From NCBI GenBank assembly GCA_905197435.1, contig CAJJYX010000024.1, positions 1-23,794 on the forward strand: a stretch of 23,794 nt of DNA, read 5' to 3'. The DNA comes from an uncultured Bacteroides sp. Lineage in GTDB: Bacteria; Bacteroidota; Bacteroidia; Bacteroidales; Bacteroidaceae. The notes under the pieces are model-generated. The model saw nothing but the letters and a program-made list of their open reading frames with translations. It made no database searches and was not told the DNA's origin. The position numbers were made by a program, and so were the translations under genes. Of this stretch, positions 23,579 to 23,794 are shown piece after piece; the first letter of the stretch is position 1, and each line of letters starts with the position of its first letter.

Positions 23579-23794
23579 ATGGTTTTAAATAATAGTTTGG
23601 GAAAGAAGATATTTTATGGGATAGCACTGCTGGCTGCATTTTGTCTGGCAGGTTGTCGGCCGCATTCAGGGGAGGCAGATATGCAGACACGCATGCGTAC
23701 AGAGATTGTCACGAATGTCCGGGACAGCGTGTTGCCGTTTTGGATGGATTATGCAGTGGCTCCCGACGGTGGCTTTTATGGGACAGTATTGCGG
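23579..23794 (+). CDS. AGE-family (cellobiose 2-epimerase / N-acylglucosamine 2-epimerase-like) lipoprotein, 3' end outside window
   Basis: Only the first 72 codons are present. MVLNNSLGKKIFYGIALLAA then FCLAGC is a lipoprotein signal with a good lipobox and Cys26; the following RPHSGEA lacks an obvious surface-export signal, so a periplasmic location is likely. The first helix of the mature part, VLPFWMDYAVAPDGGFYGTV, matches the N-terminal signature of AGE-family epimerases, where a PFW segment precedes a GGFYG turn. Such enzymes interconvert the reducing-end sugar of cellobiose or mannobiose-type oligosaccharides (glucose to mannose), usually in the cytoplasm. A secreted form in this locus would act on imported oligosaccharides. 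The call rests on one short motif region, so the exact activity is open. The gene is on the susCD strand, 183 nt after susD. Confidence 0.7.
   Translation, partial: MVLNNSLGKKIFYGIALLAAFCLAGCRPHSGEADMQTRMRTEIVTNVRDSVLPFWMDYAVAPDGGFYGTVLR

Noticed and set aside
1..23794. Insertion sequences, integrases, tRNA or rRNA genes
   Set aside because: No transposase or integrase motifs, terminal repeats of an element, or tRNA/rRNA signatures were seen in the window.

Overview
The window looks like a chromosomal segment of a gut Bacteroides or close relative (Bacteroidota). The evidence is a SusC/SusD pair, a one-protein hybrid two-component regulator, many secreted glycoside hydrolases, promoter-like TAnnTTTG -7 elements without Shine-Dalgarno sequences, a DUF2723 membrane protein and moderate GC. 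I cannot name the species.

Left part (1-3629). The 5' portion of a DUF2723/GT117-like polytopic membrane protein runs off the left edge on the minus strand. A 683-bp intergenic region follows. It holds a 22-bp tandem array, a likely promoter for the DUF2723 gene, a candidate ~100-nt minus-strand small RNA with its own promoter and terminator, and a cluster of perfect palindromes. The palindromes precede a Schlafen/AlbA_2-type ATP-binding regulator that appears truncated; its C-terminal tail survives in another frame.

Main part (3630-23794). This is a polysaccharide utilisation locus. A plus-strand SGNH (sialate-O-acetylesterase-like) carbohydrate esterase converges on a minus-strand operon of GH35 (DUF5597 type), GH3 and GH9. 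Next to it, also on minus, is a hybrid two-component system (HTCS) split into two reading frames at an 11-nt TA tract. Divergent from the HTCS is a plus-strand unit: GH31 (YicI-like alpha-xylosidase), SusC, SusD and the start of a lipoprotein of the AGE/cellobiose 2-epimerase family, which runs off the right edge.

The enzyme set (alpha-xylosidase, beta-galactosidase of the xyloglucan-associated GH35 type, beta-glucosidase, GH9, acetylesterase) fits xyloglucan-type hemicellulose. Expected order of action: SusCD imports oligosaccharides; in the periplasm the esterase deacetylates, GH35 removes galactose, GH31 removes xylose, and GH9/GH3 cut the glucan backbone. No surface endo-xyloglucanase (e.g. 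GH5/GH74) or SusE-like surface binding protein is visible, so part of the locus may lie beyond the right edge. The substrate is inference.

The points most worth a second look are the TA-tract frameshift that would switch the HTCS on or off, the related 22-bp repeat arrays just upstream of two unrelated genes about 22 kb apart, the candidate small RNA, the palindrome cluster, the long hairpin ahead of susC, and the secreted epimerase.
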